A stretch of 64,000 bases of DNA, taken from the NCBI GenBank assembly GCA_022432975.1, contig CM039514.1, positions 11,408,668 to 11,472,667 of the forward strand, given 5' to 3'. This document shows positions 45,857 through 57,533 of this stretch, in pieces. The DNA is from Begonia masoniana (Eukaryota > Streptophyta > Magnoliopsida > Cucurbitales > Begoniaceae). How positions within the stretch are numbered: position 1 is the stretch's first letter; every line of letters starts with the position of its first letter. The notes under the pieces are model-generated. The model had not been told where the DNA came from, did no database searches, and worked only from the letters and a program-made list of their open reading frames with translations. The translations under genes were made by a program, and so were the position numbers.

Positions 45857-46514
45857 TTACTTTTTGGGTTTTATAATTTCTAAGGATGGCTTGGAAGCGG
45901 ACGAAGATAAGGTTAAAGCCATCAAGGAGTGGCCCACTTCTAATAGTACCACTGAAGTCCGTAGTTTCCACGGATTAGCCTCTTTTTATAGGAGGTTCAT
46001 TAGAGACATTAGTTCCTTAGTCGCTCCTATTACGGACCTTACCAAGAAAGGAGTTGACTTTAATTGGACACCGGCATGCCAAAGTAGCTTCGATTTAATT
46101 AAAGAAAAACTTTGTCAATCACCCGTTTTAGCACTTCCGATTTCAATAAGGTTTTTGAGATCAAGAGTGATGCCTCTAGTATTGGCATTGGAGCTGTTTT
46201 GATGCAAGATGGCAAGCCTCTTGTGTATTTTACTGAAAAATTGAAAGGAGCTGCTTTGAATTATTCGACCTATGATAAGGAGTTCTATGCTGTAATTGCC
46301 TACTTTCAAAAGAGTTTGTGATTCATTCTGACCATCAATCTCTCAAGCACATTAAGAGCCAACACAAACTCAACAAGTGTCATTCAAAATGGGTGGAATT
46401 TTTGGAAAGATTCCCCTACATTTTAAAATATTTGAAAGGGTCTGATAATACCGTTGCTGATGCTCTTTCTCGAAGACGTATCCTCTTAACGGAAATAAGT
46501 GTTAGATTTTTCGA
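45857..46514 (+). pseudogene. RT thumb and RNase H of composite element
   Basis: Reads VKAIKEWPTSNSTTEVRSFH, SFYRRFIRDISSL and [10 protein letters not shown], then shifts at about 46138. RNase H follows: [30 protein letters not shown], then a deletion that removes the ALEHWQHYL region kept at 27474-27540, then [17 protein letters not shown] and ADALSRRR. Confidence 0.82.
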
Positions 46515-47171
46515 ATTTGAATGGATCAAAACCTTGTATGCATCCGATAAAGATTTTGGATTGCCTTATCATGTTAGTCAAAATAAGGCTGAAGGAGGAT
46601 ATAGTCTTGTAGATGGATTTCTACTAAAGAATGGAAAATTGTGTATTCCTAATTGCAGTCTAAGACAATGCCTCATTAAAGAAGCTCATGGATGAGGATT
46701 GTTTGGGCATTTTGGAGGAAAGAAGACCCTAGAACTATTGAAGGAAAAATTTTATTGGCCTCACATGATGACAGACGTGCACCACTATGTTGAAAAGTGC
46801 ATTGTTTGTAAGAGGGCCAAAAGCAAAGTTCTACCCCAAGAACTTTACCTTCCCTTACCAGTCCCTACACATCCTTGGGTAGAAATTAGTATGGATTTTG
46901 TTTTGGGGTTACCACACACAGGACGTAACAAGGATTCTATTTTAGTGGTTGTGGATAGATTCTCCAAAATGACGCATTTTATCGCCTGCAACAAAACCGA
47001 CAACTCTACTGCTATAGCCGACCTATTTTTCAAGGAGATAGCTAGACTCCATGGAGTGCCTCAATCAATTGTGTCTGATCGCGACACCAAGTTCCTGAGC
47101 ACTTTTTGGAAAACCTTATGGAAGAAATTAGGGACTACGCTATGTTTTAGCACATCATTTCATCCCCAAAC
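46515..47171 (+). pseudogene. Integrase, second copy, 5' part
   Basis: Zinc-binding domain with a TGA at 46693-46695 where the first copy reads [13 protein letters not shown]; core with [14 protein letters not shown] (D) and [12 protein letters not shown] (D). It ends at FHPQTD, where Tekay-type element 2 is inserted. The catalytic E region resumes at 56703. Confidence 0.88.
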
Positions 47172-47379
47172 GGACGTGTAACGACCCCAACCCTATCAGG
47201 GCCGTCACGGCCTAACCATAACTTACTCCTATCTTAGCTTCCTTATTTAGAATTTATGTACAAATCTTCTATCTCTTTTTTTTTTTTCAAAACACTTCCC
47301 ATAACTCTTAAAACAGACTAAAAACCAAGTAAACAAAATCACAAAACCCAGGGGGCAAAATTGTCAAATGCCAGCCAAA

Positions 47380-47610
47380 GGAGGGGCGACTGATCGCCCT
47401 TCCTTACTGGCGATCAGTCGCTAGAGAAAGAAAAATGAGGGGCGATCGATCGCCCAATTTGGGGAGATCAATCGCCCTATATAAACGCCCAGGCAATCGC
47501 TCGTCAGCCGCTCTGGAAGTTTACTTCCAGAGCGCATGCCTTATGGCGATCAATCCCCTTCCCAGGGCGATTGATCGCCCATCGCTCTGGAATCTCATTC
47601 CAGAGCGATG
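47380..47610. repeat. GGCGATCGATCGCC palindromic repeats
   Basis: Many GCGATC(A/G)(A/G)TCGCC units, several perfect palindromes, alternating with CTCTGGAA...TTCCAGAG hairpin-like phrases near 47510-47610. The right LTR has the same at 54520-54765 with an extra unit. Confidence 0.8.
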
Positions 47611-48124
47611 CTTCTTCTCTTCCTTTTCTTACCTCTTTCCTTCCTGTTTCTTCAACACTTCATAACATAAATTTTCTTATACCAAAAAAAACAAAACACT
47701 CCTTCATCGATCATCCGAAACACGACACCAATATAACCTACAATTTAAGAAAACTCAAGGAAACGAACCGCGTGGATCGCTCTAAAAACCAAGCACCTCC
47801 CCCACGGATAAATACCTAAAATCATCAAACATCTTCCATACAAATCCTCAAGACGAACATCAACAATAAAATAGAATTCCTTTAAGACATCACCCAAACG
47901 AACACATTTACTAATTCGCTCAAATTGACACAATTTCAAGTATATGTCCACTATACAATTTCCCAAAATATTAAACTTGTCTACACAACCTAAATTCTAT
48001 CACTTTCTTAATCATCAAAAGACTTGCACCCATCAATTTACCCCAAAACAGTGCAGAGTCACCAACGGGTCATCAACCAAGCCAAAAACACGCCCCGTCG
48101 CCACGAGCTCCGCCCATCAACCAT

Positions 48125-48171
48125 CTATACTCGATCCTCAGGCGAAAGCTCCTCACCTTCGTTCTCGTCAC
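48125..48171 (-). other. Exon-3-like acidic frame, Tekay element 2
   Basis: On the minus strand it follows TGATGTAG|GT and reads DENEGEELSPEDRV, then TAG. The right LTR copy keeps the frame with SP changed to PP and ends in TAA. Predicted intron 48172-48709. Confidence 0.5.
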
Positions 48172-48319
48172 CTACATCATACGATAAATACATTAAGTCT
48201 AATGCTTAGTAAAGAGTGCACTAAATATAACAGTTACATATATGCATGTCATTTATAAAACATGTTCATTTCGTTTTCGTCTTGCTATCATTAACACATT
48301 GTCTACTCTGTAGCCCATG

Positions 48320-48390
48320 ATCTTGCCCCGTAAGAACCAAGACTTGCCCCGTGAGAACCAATACTTGCCCCGTGAGAACCAATAGCATAA
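48320..48390. repeat. CTTGCCCCGTGAGAACCAA repeat in predicted intron 2
   Basis: Three to four copies of a unit of about 20 bp; one fewer in the right LTR (55480-55530). Confidence 0.8.
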
Positions 48391-48709
48391 CACGTGAGAT
48401 CCATTGCACATTATCGTTATTTAGTTCAATTTTTCATAAAAACATGCTCATAAATAGTTCGTATGTGTACTTTGCAAAAACATGATGCATGAGGGAAACT
48501 TACTCCTAAGACATTCATTTGAAGTTCTCCCTAACATTCTCTTAAACGTCTCTAACCCTTAAACGGGTATACCCTTAACTAATAACTAAACTTCTAATCC
48601 AACTACCCGGCTACACTAAATGCTATGACTATCAAACCCATAAAACAACACAATTTTAACATCGATACGACGTAGGGCCTTAGGGGCCGGAAACCTAACA
48701 CTCACTTAC

Positions 48710-48754
48710 CTGGCGTCTTAGATATGCTGAGCACCGTCCTTGAGTTTGGGTTAC
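48710..48754 (-). other. Exon-2-like block, Tekay element 2
   Basis: Preceded by TGCCTTAG and followed by GCCAG|GTAAGTGAG; 45 nt. Reads NPNSRTVLSISKTPG into exon 3 with no stop. A donor-like CTAA|GTAAGTTC at 49123/49122 could end exon 1; the matching phase upstream there is closed by a TAG. Confidence 0.5.
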
Positions 48755-49560
48755 CTAAGGCAGTTTCATAGAACGTCATTAGTTTTAACTCTAAATTATA
48801 ACATTTAAAACTAAACGAAATCCCGAGCTAAGACAATTTCTTCAAAAACTCTAATTCACTTTATTCGGGCATTTCGTCGAGCACGTTGCGCTTACTAATT
48901 TCTAAACCTCATTAATGGTTTCCAACAACCTAAAATTAACTCTAAACACTAACCAACACTATTAATTCACACTAACTACTCCAATAATCATAAATACATC
49001 TTTATTGGGCATTAATTTCGTCATACTATCGATTTCACCTAAAACCAACAATTTCTCAACAAACCCTAAATCGAATAACACCCTAAAACAACTATTAATC
49101 TAACTCAAAGTATAGAACTTACTTAGAGTGTCGATTTTGGGAAAGGAAAATCGAAGGAAAACGTCGAAAACCGGAGGAGTCGCCTACGTCGGAAAATCGG
49201 CGATGAAGGAGAGGAAGAAATCGCTAGGGAGGGAGAGGATCGCGTGGAGGGAGGAAAGAAATGAGGGAAAAATAGAGGGTTTCCTAATTTAAGTAAAATT
49301 TGACTTAACAAATTACCTAAATGCCCTTTTATCATTTCCTTGCTTAAACTCTTTAATTAACCTATCAACTTAGTTTCTCCAAAATTATTTTATTTCACCT
49401 AATATTCTTATTTATTCCTAGGGTTCTAACGAAACTTTCCGTTTGCTAAACGGACTTAATTTACTATTTCTACAAGTCAAAACAATATACGACAATAAAT
49501 TGGGAACTCGGGAACCTAAGGTTCAAGACCCCTTAGAAACGGAAATTTCCGGGCGTTACA

Positions 49561-49574
49561 TCCCACCCTCCTTA
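49561..49574 (-). other. Polypurine tract, Tekay element 2
   Basis: Complement TAAGGAGGGTGGGA, immediately before the 3' LTR. Confidence 0.85.
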
Positions 49575-49575
49575 T

Positions 49576-49977
49576 TTAGAATTTTGTACTCAAAATTTCG
49601 TACCTGAAAAACTCTGGATACCTATCCATCATGTCTTGTTGTCGTTTCCACGTTGCTTCCTCTACGTTTTGGTTTCTCCATAGCACCTTAACAAGAGGGA
49701 TTGACTTATTACGCAGAACCTTAACCGAAGACTCCAAAATCTGTATCGGTCTCTCTTCATAGGTCAAGGTTGGCCGTATCTCAAGATCAACTGGTTCTAC
49801 CACGTGCGTAGGATCCCGTATACACTTACTCAACATAGACACATAAAATACATTATGTACACCTTCCATAGACGACGGTAACTGAAGCTTGTATGTTGTA
49901 CCCCAAATTCTTTCTATAATAGGGAACGGTCCAACGAATTGCGGATTCAACTTCCCCCTTCTTCCAAATCGAACCAT
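49576..49977 (-). pseudogene. Integrase C-terminus and chromodomain, Tekay element 2
   Basis: Reads [19 protein letters not shown] and NVFYVSMLSKCIRDP, then a chromodomain (RPIQILESSVKVLRNK, VLWRNQNVEEATWKRQ). Ends in TAA at 49576-49578. Separated from the integrase core by a one-base deletion near 49995. Confidence 0.85.
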
Positions 49978-51866
49978 GCCTTTGAACGGCGAAACTTTAA
50001 AAACACTTCGTCACAAACAACAAACTCCAGACTTCGTCTTCTCCGATCAGCATAGCTCTTTTGGCGACTCTGTGCAGTTTCCATCCTCTGCCTGATCAAA
50101 GCAACCTTCTCAGACAACTGTTGTAAAATTTCAGGGCCAATCAATTTAGCTTCGCCAACCTCGTCCAAATACAATGGCGATCTGCACTTTCTACCATACA
50201 ATGCTTCGTACGGAGCCATTCCAATCGTGGACTGATAACTGTTGTTATAGGCAAACTCAACCAAAGGTAGATACCGGCTCCATGATGGTTGAAACTCTAG
50301 TACGCATGCTCTCAGCATGTCTTCAAGTATCTGAATCGTCCTTTCAGACTGTCCATCGGTCTGTGGGTGGAACGCCGTGCTAAAAGTTAACTTAGTACCC
50401 ATGGCGCTTTGTAATCCTTTCCAAAATCTTGAAGTAAACCTGGGGTCCCGATCCGAAACAATCGACACAAGAACCCTGTGTAACCTTATGATCTCCTGAA
50501 CATACAGTTTTGCGAACTGATTCATTGCAAAAGTCATTTTAATTGGAAGGAAATGAGCCGTCTTCGTCAATCTATCCACTACGACCCATATACTGTCATG
50601 CCCTTTTACTGTCCTTGGTAATCTGACTACGAAGTCCATTGAAATGTGATCCCACTTCCACTCGAGAATCGATAGTGGATGCAACATCTCACCCGGTCTT
50701 TGGTGCTCTGCTTTCACTTGCTGGCACACTAAGCAAGACTGTACGTAACTGGCCACATCACGCTTCATGTTCGGCCACCAATAGTGCACTTTCATATCTC
50801 TGTACATCTTGGTGTTACCCGGATGCACTGAGAACGACGATGAATGTGCCTCTGCCATGATCAACTTCCTTAACTCCACATCCTTCGGAACATACCAACG
50901 GTCCCGAAATCTCAGAATGCCATCTTCCAAGTAATTGAATTCAGAAGACGTATCAGATAACTTGGCTACAATAGTATCCTTTTCATTCGTGTATAATTGT
51001 TGAGCCTCTTTAATTTTGTCCAACAGAGTAGGTCGTATTGTTAAGTCGGCAAGTAGGGTAGAAAGCTCGGAAACCACCTTTAAATCTAGCCTCAGAATCT
51101 CATTCCTCAGAGAAGCTGGCATACTACTAACGATTGACTCCACGGTTCTAGGCAACCTGCTCAATGCGTCGGCTACCGTGTTTGCTTTTCCAGGATGATA
51201 CTTGATTCCGAAGTCATAGTCTTTCACAAATTCCAGCCACCTCCTCTGCCTCATGTTTAAATCCTTCTGTGTAAAGAGATACTTTAAACTTTTATGGTCT
51301 GAATAAACTTCACACTTCTGTCCATAAAAGTAGTGTCTCCATATCTTCAATGCAAAAACAACTGCGGCAAACTCCAAGTCATGCGTCGGATAATTCTGTT
51401 CATAGCTCTTCAACTGCCTCGAGGCATAGGCGATGACCTTTCCTTCCTGCATCAACACACATCCCAATCCTACTTTGGATGCGTCACAATATATACTGAA
51501 TACTCCATCCTCCACTGGTAGAATCAATAAAGACGCTGTGGTCAACTTTTGCTTTAGAGTCTGAAAACTCTCTTTACAGGCTTTAGTCCATTCATACTTC
51601 ACTTCCTTCCTTGTCAAGTTCGTTAGAGGCTTGGCTATGATTGAAAACCCCTCGATAAACTTCCGATAATATCCAGCCAGGCCTACGAAACTTCGTACTT
51701 CACTTGCATTTTTAGGCTGAGGCCATTCCTTTACCACTTGAATCTTGGCCGGATCCACTGAAACGCCTTCTTTTGAAATCACGTGGCCTAAGAAATTCAC
51801 CTGACTCAACCAGAACTCGCACTTAGAAAGCTTAGCATACAACTGGTGTCGCTTCAAAGTAGTCAT
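49978..51866 (-). pseudogene. RT thumb, RNase H and integrase, Tekay element 2
   Basis: About 630 residues. RT thumb ([20 protein letters not shown]); RNase H ([61 protein letters not shown]). Integrase HHCC ([21 protein letters not shown]) and a complete catalytic triad: D in [10 protein letters not shown] in [13 protein letters not shown] in [10 protein letters not shown]. It is the most intact integrase in the window. A TAA at 51873-51875 splits it from the RT palm. Confidence 0.92.
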
Positions 51867-51875
51867 AACGGCCCT

Positions 51876-52568
51876 TTAGTGCTCTGCATAGTCTTCGTTG
51901 TTTCGGGAATATACCAAGATGTCATCTATGAATACTATCACGAACTTATCCAAGAATTCCCGAAACACTCTATTCATGAGGTCCATAAATGCTGCTGGAG
52001 CATTGGTCAAACCGAAGGACATAACCATAAACTCATAGTGCCCGTAACGTGTTCTGAAGGCAGTCTTTGGTACATCCTCGGCTCTAATCTTTAACTGATA
52101 GTACCCAGAACGTAAATCGATCTTAGAAAATACCGTGGCCCCTTGTAACTGGTCAAATAGATCATCTATCCTCGGTAACGGGTATTTATTCTTTATAGTC
52201 AGCTTATTCAACTCACGGTAATCCACGCACATTCTTAAGGAGCCATCCTTCTTCTTTACAAATAAAACCGGAGCGCCCCAAGGAGAAACGTTCGGCCGCA
52301 CAAAACCCTTGTCTATTAGCTCTTTCAGCTGGACTTGCAACTCCCTCAATTCAACCGGTGCCATTCTATAAGGATTCTTGAACACTGGCGTCGAACTAGG
52401 AACAATCTCAATTGTGAACTCCATTTCCCGATCTGGAAGCAAGCCGGGCAACTCATCCAGGAACACTTCCGTAAAGTCCTTAACCACTGGAATGTCACAT
52501 AACCTTAACTCATCTCGCATGCTTACTTCCTCCACACTTGCTATAAATCCAAAACATCCCTGCTTCAT
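51876..52568 (-). pseudogene. RT palm, Tekay element 2
   Basis: Reads [65 protein letters not shown] and FIDDILVYS with the catalytic DD. Ends NNEDYAEH then TAA. The first 45 residues repeat a segment that also occurs just upstream (see 52565-52894). Confidence 0.9.
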
Positions 52569-53370
52569 CGAGTGTAAGGCACTTCAGGCAAGTTGGGTAA
52601 CTCGTCTAGAAACACTTTCATAAAACTTTCCTCTATTGAAATGTTATTTAACTTCAGCTCATCTTGCTTTCTTACATCCACAATGCTTGCTACAAAACTG
52701 AAACATCTGGGTTTTATGGAGTACTGAGCACTCATTGACAATACAAGAGGCATCTTACTCGAACGGAGGGTCGCTGGAAAATTGTAATTCTCCCCGCTCG
52801 GGGGTCTAAAATCTACTACTCCCGACCTGCAATTGATTGTGGCATAGTGCCAAAACAACCAATCCATGCCCAAGATTACATCGTACCCCTTCATACTTAT
52901 AATGATCAGGTTCGCATACAGCTGCCGACTACCAACGATATAATTTTACCCCATATCGCCTGATCTGAGTGCAAATACTCCCCGGAAGGCAACATAACAT
53001 TATAACTACGATCAGCTGGGGCAACATCTAAATTCCATTTAACTGTATACTTCTGTGCTATGAAGGAATGGGTTGCCCCAGTGTCAATTAAAACATGAGC
53101 CGCGTTTCCACAGACCAAAATTGTACCTGAAACAACTGAAGGCTGAACAGTTTCCTCGTCTTCAATAAGAGAAAAGATCCTGGAGGGGCCGCCTGGTGGC
53201 CTCCTACCTGGCTCTAGGCAGTCAACGGCCTTGTGGCCCACTTTGTCACATCGAAAACATCGTCCACTATGCAGTTTACACTCCCCATGATGGTTCTTTT
53301 GGCAAATAGGGCATAAAGGAGCCTGCGACGCCCCTTGCAGACATTTGCCCTTATCTGGAACTCTAGGCAT
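52565..53370 (-). pseudogene. Zinc knuckle and protease, Tekay element 2
   Basis: 53370-52906: CPICQKNHHGEC and CFRCDKVGHKAVDC knuckles, then protease [15 protein letters not shown]. 52894-52565: [20 protein letters not shown], then CFSFVASIVDVRKQDELKLN and VFLDELPNL before a stop. The latter block is a diverged duplicate of the start of the next frame ([29 protein letters not shown]). Confidence 0.88.
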
Positions 53371-54150
53371 CTCATTTGCCCATTTGACACCACGTTGTGG
53401 TTGTGGCTGCCAACCCTAATTCTGTTGTTGGGGTCGCACATCTCTGACAAACCTTCTCGACGCTTCTCTCTGTCGCTGAAGCTTCATTTCGATGTCATCA
53501 AGTCCAAGAGCCCTTTCCACTATTTTATGATAAGGCACGTCTTCATCACCCACTGTCATCACCCCTTTTTGAATTTCTAATTTCAAACCTTGTACGAATT
53601 GGTGAATTTTATCCTCCTCCTCATAGATCATATATCCAGCATACCGAGATAGTGACTCAAACCTTCGCACATATTCGGCCACCGTCCCCATTTGGCGCAA
53701 TTGGGTGAACTCCACCTTTTTACTAGCCCGAAGAGTGCGACTGAAATACTTGTTGTAGAATACCGTTTTGAATCTTTCCCATCTCATAACCTCCACATCT
53801 GTAGTAGCCTTAATCGTGTCCCACCAGAATATAGCGTCTTTCTCCAAATTGAATACTGCAAACATCACCTTGTCGGCTTCCTCTACTTTTGCATAGGCAA
53901 ACATACTTTCAATCTTACGAATCCACTGTTCGGCACTCGTAGGATCTGAAGACTGTCCATCGAAAGCTGGAGGCCCAAGGCGTCGAAATCTCTCTCCACC
54001 TTGGTCCGGTGAAGAACTCCCTTGTCCATTTCCATTACCATTTCCCTCTCAATTTAGTAAAATTCCAATCTGGTCCGACTGTTGTTGCAATATATCCATG
54101 AATTGGTCCATAGGGTTCCCTGGAGGCGGTCTAGGTGCTCTCGGCATTTC
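53371..54150 (-). pseudogene. Gag, Tekay element 2
   Basis: Starts MPRAPRPPPGNPMDQFMDI near 54146. A TGA at 54049-54051 lies in LLN*EGNGNGNG; relatives suggest an original CGA. Then FRRLGPPAFDGQSSDPTSAE, the capsid-like region (LEKDAIFWWDTIKATT, FESLSRYAGYM, FVQGLKLEIQKGV) and a basic tail. A stop at about 53413 precedes the knuckle segment. Confidence 0.88.
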
Positions 54151-54296
54151 TTGTCCCTAGACATATTAGACAATGCAAAATATTATAAATAACTAGGAAT
54201 CATACTTAAACTTAAACACTTACAGTCGATGGAGAGTCCTCGTGCGGCGGTGTGTTTTGGCGTGAAATTTACAGAATCACTTTTAAAACTCCGTCC

Positions 54297-54308
54297 TCTC
54301 TGATACCA
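54297..54308 (-). other. Primer-binding site, Tekay element 2
   Basis: Complement TGGTATCAGAGA, four bases from the 5' LTR. Confidence 0.85.
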
Positions 54309-54312
54309 TAAC

Positions 54313-56697
54313 TGTAACGACCCCAACCCTGTCAGGGCCATCACGGCCTAACCATAACTTACTCCTATTTTAGCTTCCTTATTTAGAATTTATGTACAAA
54401 TCTTCTATCTCTTTTTTTTTTTTTCAAAACACTTCCCATAACTCTTAAAACAGACTAAAAACCAAGTAAACAAAATCACAAAACCCAGGAGGCAAAATTG
54501 TCAAATGCCAGCCAAAGGAGGGGCGACTGATCACCCTTCCTTACTGGCGATCAGTCGCCAGAGAAAGAAAAATGAGGGGCGATCGATCGCCCAATTTGGG
54601 GCAATCGATCGCCCAATTTGGGGCGATCCATCGCCCCATATAAACGCCCAGGCGATCGCTCATCAGCCGCTCTGGAAGTTTACTTCCAGAGCGCATGCCA
54701 TATGGCGATCAATCCCTTTCCCAGGGCGATTGATCGCCCATCGCTCTGGAATCTCATTCCAGAGCGATGCTTCTTCTCTCCCTTTTCTTACCTCTTTCCT
54801 TCCTGTTTCTTCAACACTTCACAACATAAATTTTCTTATACCAAAAAAAACAAAACACTCCTTCATCGATCATCCGAAACACGACACCAATATAACCTAC
54901 AATTTCAGAAAACTCAAGGAAACGAACTGCGAGGATCGCTCTAAAAACCGAGCACCTCCCCCACGGATAAATACCTAAAATCATCAAACATCTTCCATAC
55001 AAATCCTCAAGACGAACATCAACAATAAAATAGAATTCCTTTAAGACATCACCCAAACGAACACATTTACTAATTCGCTCAAATTGACACAATTTCAAGT
55101 ATATGTCCACTATACAATTTCCCAAAATATTAAACTTGTCTACACAACCTAAATTCTATCACTTTCTGAATCATCAAAAGACTTGCACCCATCAATTTCC
55201 CCCAAAACGGTGCAGAGTCACCAACGGGTCATCAACCAAGCCAAAAACACGCTCCGTCGCCACGAGCTCCGCCCATCGACCATTTATACTCGATCCTCAG
55301 GAGGAAGCTCCTCACCTTCGTTCTCGTCACCTACATCATACGATAAATACATTAAGTCTAATGCTTAGTAAAAAGTGCACTAAATATAACAGTTACATAT
55401 ATGCATGTCATTTATAAAACATGTTCATTTCGTTTTCGTCTTTCTATCATTAACACATTGTCTACTCTGTAGCCCATGATCTTGCCCCGTAAGAACCAAG
55501 ACTTGCCCCGTGAGAACCAATAGCATAACACGTGAGATCCATTGCACATTATCGTTATTTAGTTCAATTTTTCATAAAAACATGCTCATAAATAGTTCGT
55601 ATGTGTACTTTGCAAAAACATGATGCATGAGGGAAACTTACTCCTAAGACATTCATTTGAAGTTCTCCCTAACATTCTCTTAAACGTCTCTAACCCTTAA
55701 ACGGGTAAACCCTTAACTAATAACTAAACTTCTAATCCAACTACCCGGCTACACTAAATGCTATGACTATCAAACCCATAAAACAACACAATTTTAACAT
55801 CGATACGACGTAGGGCCTTAGGGGCCGGAAACCTAACACTCACTTACCTGGCGTCCTAGATATGCTGAGCACCGTCCTTGAGTTTGGGTTACCTAAGGCA
55901 GTTTCATAGAACGTCATTAGTTTTAACTCTAAATCATAACATTTAAAACTAAACGAAATCCCGAGCTAAGACAATTTCTTCAAAAACTCTAATTCACTTT
56001 ATTCGGGCATTTCGTCGAGCACGTTGCGCTTACTAATTTCTAAACCTCATTAATGGTTTCCAACAACCTAAAATTAACTCTAAACACTAACCAACACCAT
56101 TAATTCATACTAACTACTCCAATAATCATAAATACATCTTTATTAGGCATTAATTTCGTCATACTATCGATTTCACTTAAAAGCAACAATTTCTCAACAA
56201 ACCCTAAATCAAACAACACCCTAAAACAACTATTAAACTAACTCAAAGTATAGAACTTACTTAGAGTGTCGATTTTGGAAAGGGAAATCGAAGGAAAACG
56301 TCGAAAACCAGAGAAGTCGCCTACGTCGGAAAATCGGCGATGAAGGAGAGGAAGAAATCGCCAGGGAGGGAGAGGATTGCATGGAGGGAGGAAAGAAATG
56401 AGGGAAAAATAGAGGGTTTCCTAATTTAAGTAAAATTTGACTTAACAAATTACCTAAATGCCCTTTTATCATTTCCTTGCTTAAACTCTTTAATTAACCT
56501 ATCAACTTAGTTTCTCCAAAATTATTTTATTTCATCTAATATTCTTATTTATTCCTAGGGTTTGAACGAAACTTTCTGTTTGCTAAACGGACTTAATTTA
56601 CTATTTCTACAAGTCAAAACAATATACGACAATAAATTGGGAACTTGGGAACCTAAGGCTCAAGACCCCTTAGAAACGGAAATTTTCGAGCGTTACA
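54313..56697 (-). repeat. 5' LTR of Tekay-type element 2
   Basis: 2385 bp. Starts TGTAACGACCCC and ends GAGCGTTACA on the plus strand. It holds an extra GATCGATCGCCCAATTTGG unit near 54590 and a copy of the splice module. Confidence 0.94.
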
Positions 56698-57474
56698 GGA
56701 CGGCCAAACCGAAGTGGTCAATAGGACCTTGGGAACCCTTCTCCGAAGTGTCATCGGTAAGAGTTTAACCAATTGGGACTTAGTACTACCCCAAGTTGAA
56801 TTCGGTTACAACCGAAGCCTTCATTCCACCACTTTGCAAACGCCCTTTGAGGTAGTCTATGGTTTTAGTTCAAATACACCCCTGACACTAATTCCTATTC
56901 CAACCCAGGACCTAATCAACCCTTCGGGAGCAAGTAAAGCAGAGCAAATGAAAAGGTTGTATGAGAAAGTTCGCCAAACAATTGAGAGGAATAATGCCAA
57001 TTACACTAACATGCAAATAAGGGGCGAAAAGAGGTAATTTTTAATGTTGGAGATTTGGTGTGGTTGCATCTTAGGAAGGAACGATTTCCCGCCAAAAGAC
57101 GCTCTAAATTATTGCCTAGAGCTGAAGGTCCTTTTAAAATCTTGGAACGTATAAATAACAATGCTTACATATTGGAGTTACCTGGCGATTATGGAGTGTC
57201 ATCCACCTTCAATGTGCAAGATTTGTTCCCTTATATTGGAGAATTGGGACATGAAGAGGAGGCTGAGCTAACGAATTTGAGGTCAAATCCACAACCACCC
57301 GGAGGGGATTGCATGCCTCGGAGGCCCGTCACAAGATCACAAAGTCGGGCACAAAATTTAATCACCCAATGTTCTAATGAATTGTCTCTTTTTGCAGGTT
57401 TGGATCACATCATGGACTTCACTTGGGAGCCGACATCAGAGGGTGTGGAGAAGCCTTGTCACGTCATTCACTAA
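56698..57474 (+). pseudogene. Integrase, second copy, 3' part
   Basis: Resumes at the duplicated GGACG with GQTEVVNRTLGTLLRS (catalytic E), VEFGYNRSLHSTT and VVYGFSSNTPLTLIPIPTQD. A frameshift near 57006 follows, then VWLHLRKERFPAKRR, GPFKILERINNNAY and the tail PVTRSQSRAQN ending at 57474. Nearly identical to 31185-31920. Confidence 0.88.
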
Positions 57475-57533
57475 AGCATTCACTCGGAGCTTCCTTGCAG
57501 CCATATGGGAATTTGTCTTCCCGGGCCTTGATT

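Larger units (their letters stand above)
47177..49560 (-). repeat. 3' LTR of Tekay-type element 2
   Basis: 2384 bp. Differs from the right copy mainly by one fewer CGATCGATCGCCCAATTTGG unit and one extra CTTGCCCCGTGAGAACCAA unit (48320-48390). Carries the splice module. Confidence 0.94.
47177..56697 (-). mobile_element. Near-complete Tekay/Del-type element 2, 9.52 kb
   Basis: LTRs 47177-49560 and 54313-56697 are nearly identical (recent insertion). PBS complement at 54297-54308, PPT complement at 49561-49574, perfect duplication GGACG at 47172-47176 and 56698-56702. Encodes gag, PR, RT, RH, INT and chromodomain on the minus strand, with a handful of stops and frameshifts. It inserted into the integrase catalytic region of the composite element. 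Confidence 0.94.

Noticed and set aside
54505..54978. 157-codon open frame in the Tekay 2 5' LTR (and the 82-codon partner at 47571)
   Set aside because: Antisense to the element, built over palindromic repeats, with no domain; the frame in the other LTR is broken by small changes.
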